64,000 nt of DNA, taken from Quatrionicoccus australiensis (lineage in GTDB: Bacteria; Pseudomonadota; Gammaproteobacteria; Burkholderiales; Rhodocyclaceae). The notes below the pieces were generated by a model. The model was not told the DNA's origin. It made no database searches and saw nothing but the letters and a program-made list of their open reading frames with translations. This document shows positions 63,247-64,000 of this stretch, in pieces. A program made the translations under genes and the position numbers. Location of the stretch: assembly GCF_020510525.1 (NCBI RefSeq), contig NZ_CP075188.1:4107111-4171110 (forward strand), given 5' to 3'. Every line of letters begins with the position of its first letter. Within the stretch, counting starts at the first letter, position 1.

Positions 63247-63614
63247 GATTCTTCCCGCTTCGGCCGGGGCCGTCGCAGTTTGTCAATCAGAGCAAGAAAA
63301 TCACTGGCCAGCAGTTTGCCATCAAGTGGTGCAGGCTTGACTGCAAGCCGGACCACCAGATCGCATGCCGGCAGATTTATCCTCTGACAGCGAAACTGTT
63401 CGCGAATGATACGTTTGACTTTGTTACGGTCAACCGATCGTTTCAGCAATTTTTTGGCAACCACCACCCCGAGCCGTGGATCGTCTGAACCACTTGCCCT
63501 TGGTTGATAGTGCAGCATCAGCAACTTGCCGCGAATAGCCTTCCTGAAACCAAAAACGGATGAGAACTCATCCGTTTTTGTCAGGCGATAGCGTCTGGCG
63601 AAGGTTTGTTCCAC
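63243..63614 (-). CDS. rnpA: Ribonuclease P protein component
   Basis: A 123-residue basic protein that binds the RNase P RNA for 5' maturation of tRNA precursors. It shows the signature [13 protein letters not shown] within the C-terminal half and [14 protein letters not shown] near the start. I take the GTG at 63614 as start, preceded by a GGCGAG purine stretch; the longer open frame runs through rpmH in another frame and is not conserved. It lies 17 bp downstream of rpmH. Confidence 0.92.
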   Translation of the reverse strand: MEQTFARRYRLTKTDEFSSVFGFRKAIRGKLLMLHYQPRASGSDDPRLGVVVAKKLLKRSVDRNKVKRIIREQFRCQRINLPACDLVVRLAVKPAPLDGKLLASDFLALIDKLRRPRPKREES

Positions 63615-63631
63615 CTCGCCGAACGTCCGGT

Positions 63632-63766
63632 TTAAACAGCCAGACGTGTGCGGCCCTTGGCGCGGCGAGCAGCAATAACTGCACGGCCACCCTTGGTGCG
63701 CATACGAACCAGGAAGCCATGGGTGCGCTTGCGGCGCACGACCGAAGGTTGATACGTGCGTTTCAT
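63632..63766 (-). CDS. rpmH: 50S ribosomal protein L34
   Basis: A 44-residue basic ribosomal protein with the universal L34 sequence start [18 protein letters not shown] and the [19 protein letters not shown] core. AAGGGA precedes the ATG as a ribosome-binding site. It is the first gene of the minus-strand run rpmH-rnpA-yidD-yidC-mnmE and is too short for routine ORF lists. Confidence 0.97.
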   Translation of the reverse strand: MKRTYQPSVVRRKRTHGFLVRMRTKGGRAVIAARRAKGRTRLAV

Positions 63767-63801
63767 TTGGTAATCCCTTGATGTGCTTAGAAAAACGCAT
63801 G

Positions 63802-63831
63802 ATTACACCGCGTTTATGGGTGCGTTGTCAA
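63802..63831 (-). promoter_or_regulatory. Sigma-70 promoter of rpmH
   Basis: On the minus strand a perfect TTGACA (63826-63831) is spaced 18 bp from TGTAAT (63802-63807), placing the start about 30-40 bp before the rpmH ATG. A DnaA-box pair lies just upstream of the -35 element. Confidence 0.7.
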
Positions 63832-63851
63832 GATCAATTATTTGATAAAGC

Positions 63852-63872
63852 TGTGGATAACTTTGTGGATGA
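63852..63872. promoter_or_regulatory. DnaA-box pair upstream of rpmH
   Basis: TGTGGATAA at 63852-63860 is a perfect DnaA box in reverse orientation, followed by TGTGGATGA at 63864-63872 with one mismatch. The rpmH-dnaA intergenic region is a classic origin location in proteobacteria. Confidence 0.6.
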
Positions 63873-63894
63873 GAGGTAGAATCCTGCCTCTGAT

Positions 63895-63912
63895 GGCGGC
63901 CTTCAAGCCGCC
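63895..63912. terminator. Hairpin near the right end of the window
   Basis: GGCGGC-CTTCAA-GCCGCC followed on the plus strand by TATTTTGTTATT. This resembles an intrinsic terminator of a short plus-strand transcript, or a leader element before the gene beyond the window (probably dnaA). No coding sequence is seen up to 64000; the final 90 bp are AT-rich. Confidence 0.45.
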
Positions 63913-64000
63913 TATTTTGTTATTGATTAACACAATAAATCAATTAGTTAATTCCTGATTTGCGATGCTCGTCGCAAGCGGAAAAGGGGTATCGCAATCC

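Noticed and set aside
1..64000. CRISPR arrays, tRNA and rRNA genes
   Set aside because: No regularly spaced repeats and no tRNA- or rRNA-like sequence were recognised on reading; a dedicated RNA search was not possible.

Overview
The window looks like a high-GC betaproteobacterial chromosome of the Rhodocyclales type (Dechloromonas/Azonexus-like). This rests on gene order and protein character only, because no rRNA is present: an lptB-rpoN-hpf-ptsN-hprK block, NDUFA9-like and MidA-like genes, DUF1631 and DUF2726 proteins, and the mnmE-yidC-yidD-rnpA-rpmH block next to DnaA-box clusters. The right end therefore lies close to the replication origin, with dnaA probably just beyond base 64000.

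Layout. 1-9316: housekeeping and signalling genes (DUF1631, NDUFA9-like, cca, MidA-like methyltransferase, ttcA, a cyclase/FHA protein, psiF). 9365-14842, minus strand: recA-recX-lptB-rpoN-hpf-ptsN-hprK, with a LexA-type box between recA and a small secreted-protein gene. 15077-23956, plus strand: RluA-type pseudouridine synthase, sodium/solute symporter, VanZ, P-type cation ATPase, 2Fe-2S ferredoxin, hydrolase, a NodI-type ABC ATPase and a NUDIX protein. 24126-28633, minus strand: a lower-GC five-gene operon (AAA+ ATPase plus four unrecognised proteins), read here as a horizontally acquired, undescribed system. 28873-34022: DUF4080 radical SAM protein, a small acidic protein, then NodJ-type ABC permease, cutA and dsbD. 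The NodI and NodJ halves of one exporter are about 7.6 kb apart, with the island between them.

34052-58910: a large aryl-polyene pigment locus of xanthomonadin type. Its plus-strand half (34052-47862) carries two acyl carrier proteins, two active ketosynthases, a chain-length-factor-like protein, two hot-dog dehydratases, a ketoreductase, an AMP-dependent starter ligase, a lysophospholipid-type acyltransferase, a LolA-like carrier, an MMPL exporter, two methyltransferases, a deacetylase and a hydrolase. Its minus-strand half (58910-50585) carries a cobalamin-type radical SAM enzyme, a lipoprotein, a flavin-dependent halogenase, an FkbO/XanB2-type chorismatase, a MipA/OmpV protein, a PlsC-like acyltransferase, a family 2 glycosyltransferase and a cation/proton antiporter. 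A LysR-MFS-thioesterase trio (47867-50575) sits between the halves. The inferred pathway is: chorismate to hydroxybenzoate, activation and loading on ACP, polyene extension, tailoring, then attachment to a lipid and export toward the outer membrane.

59106-64000: DUF2726 gene, an AT-rich stretch with at least five DnaA boxes (candidate oriC), then mnmE, yidC, yidD, rnpA and rpmH on the minus strand, followed by a second DnaA-box pair upstream of rpmH. No tRNA, rRNA, CRISPR array or intact insertion sequence was recognised.
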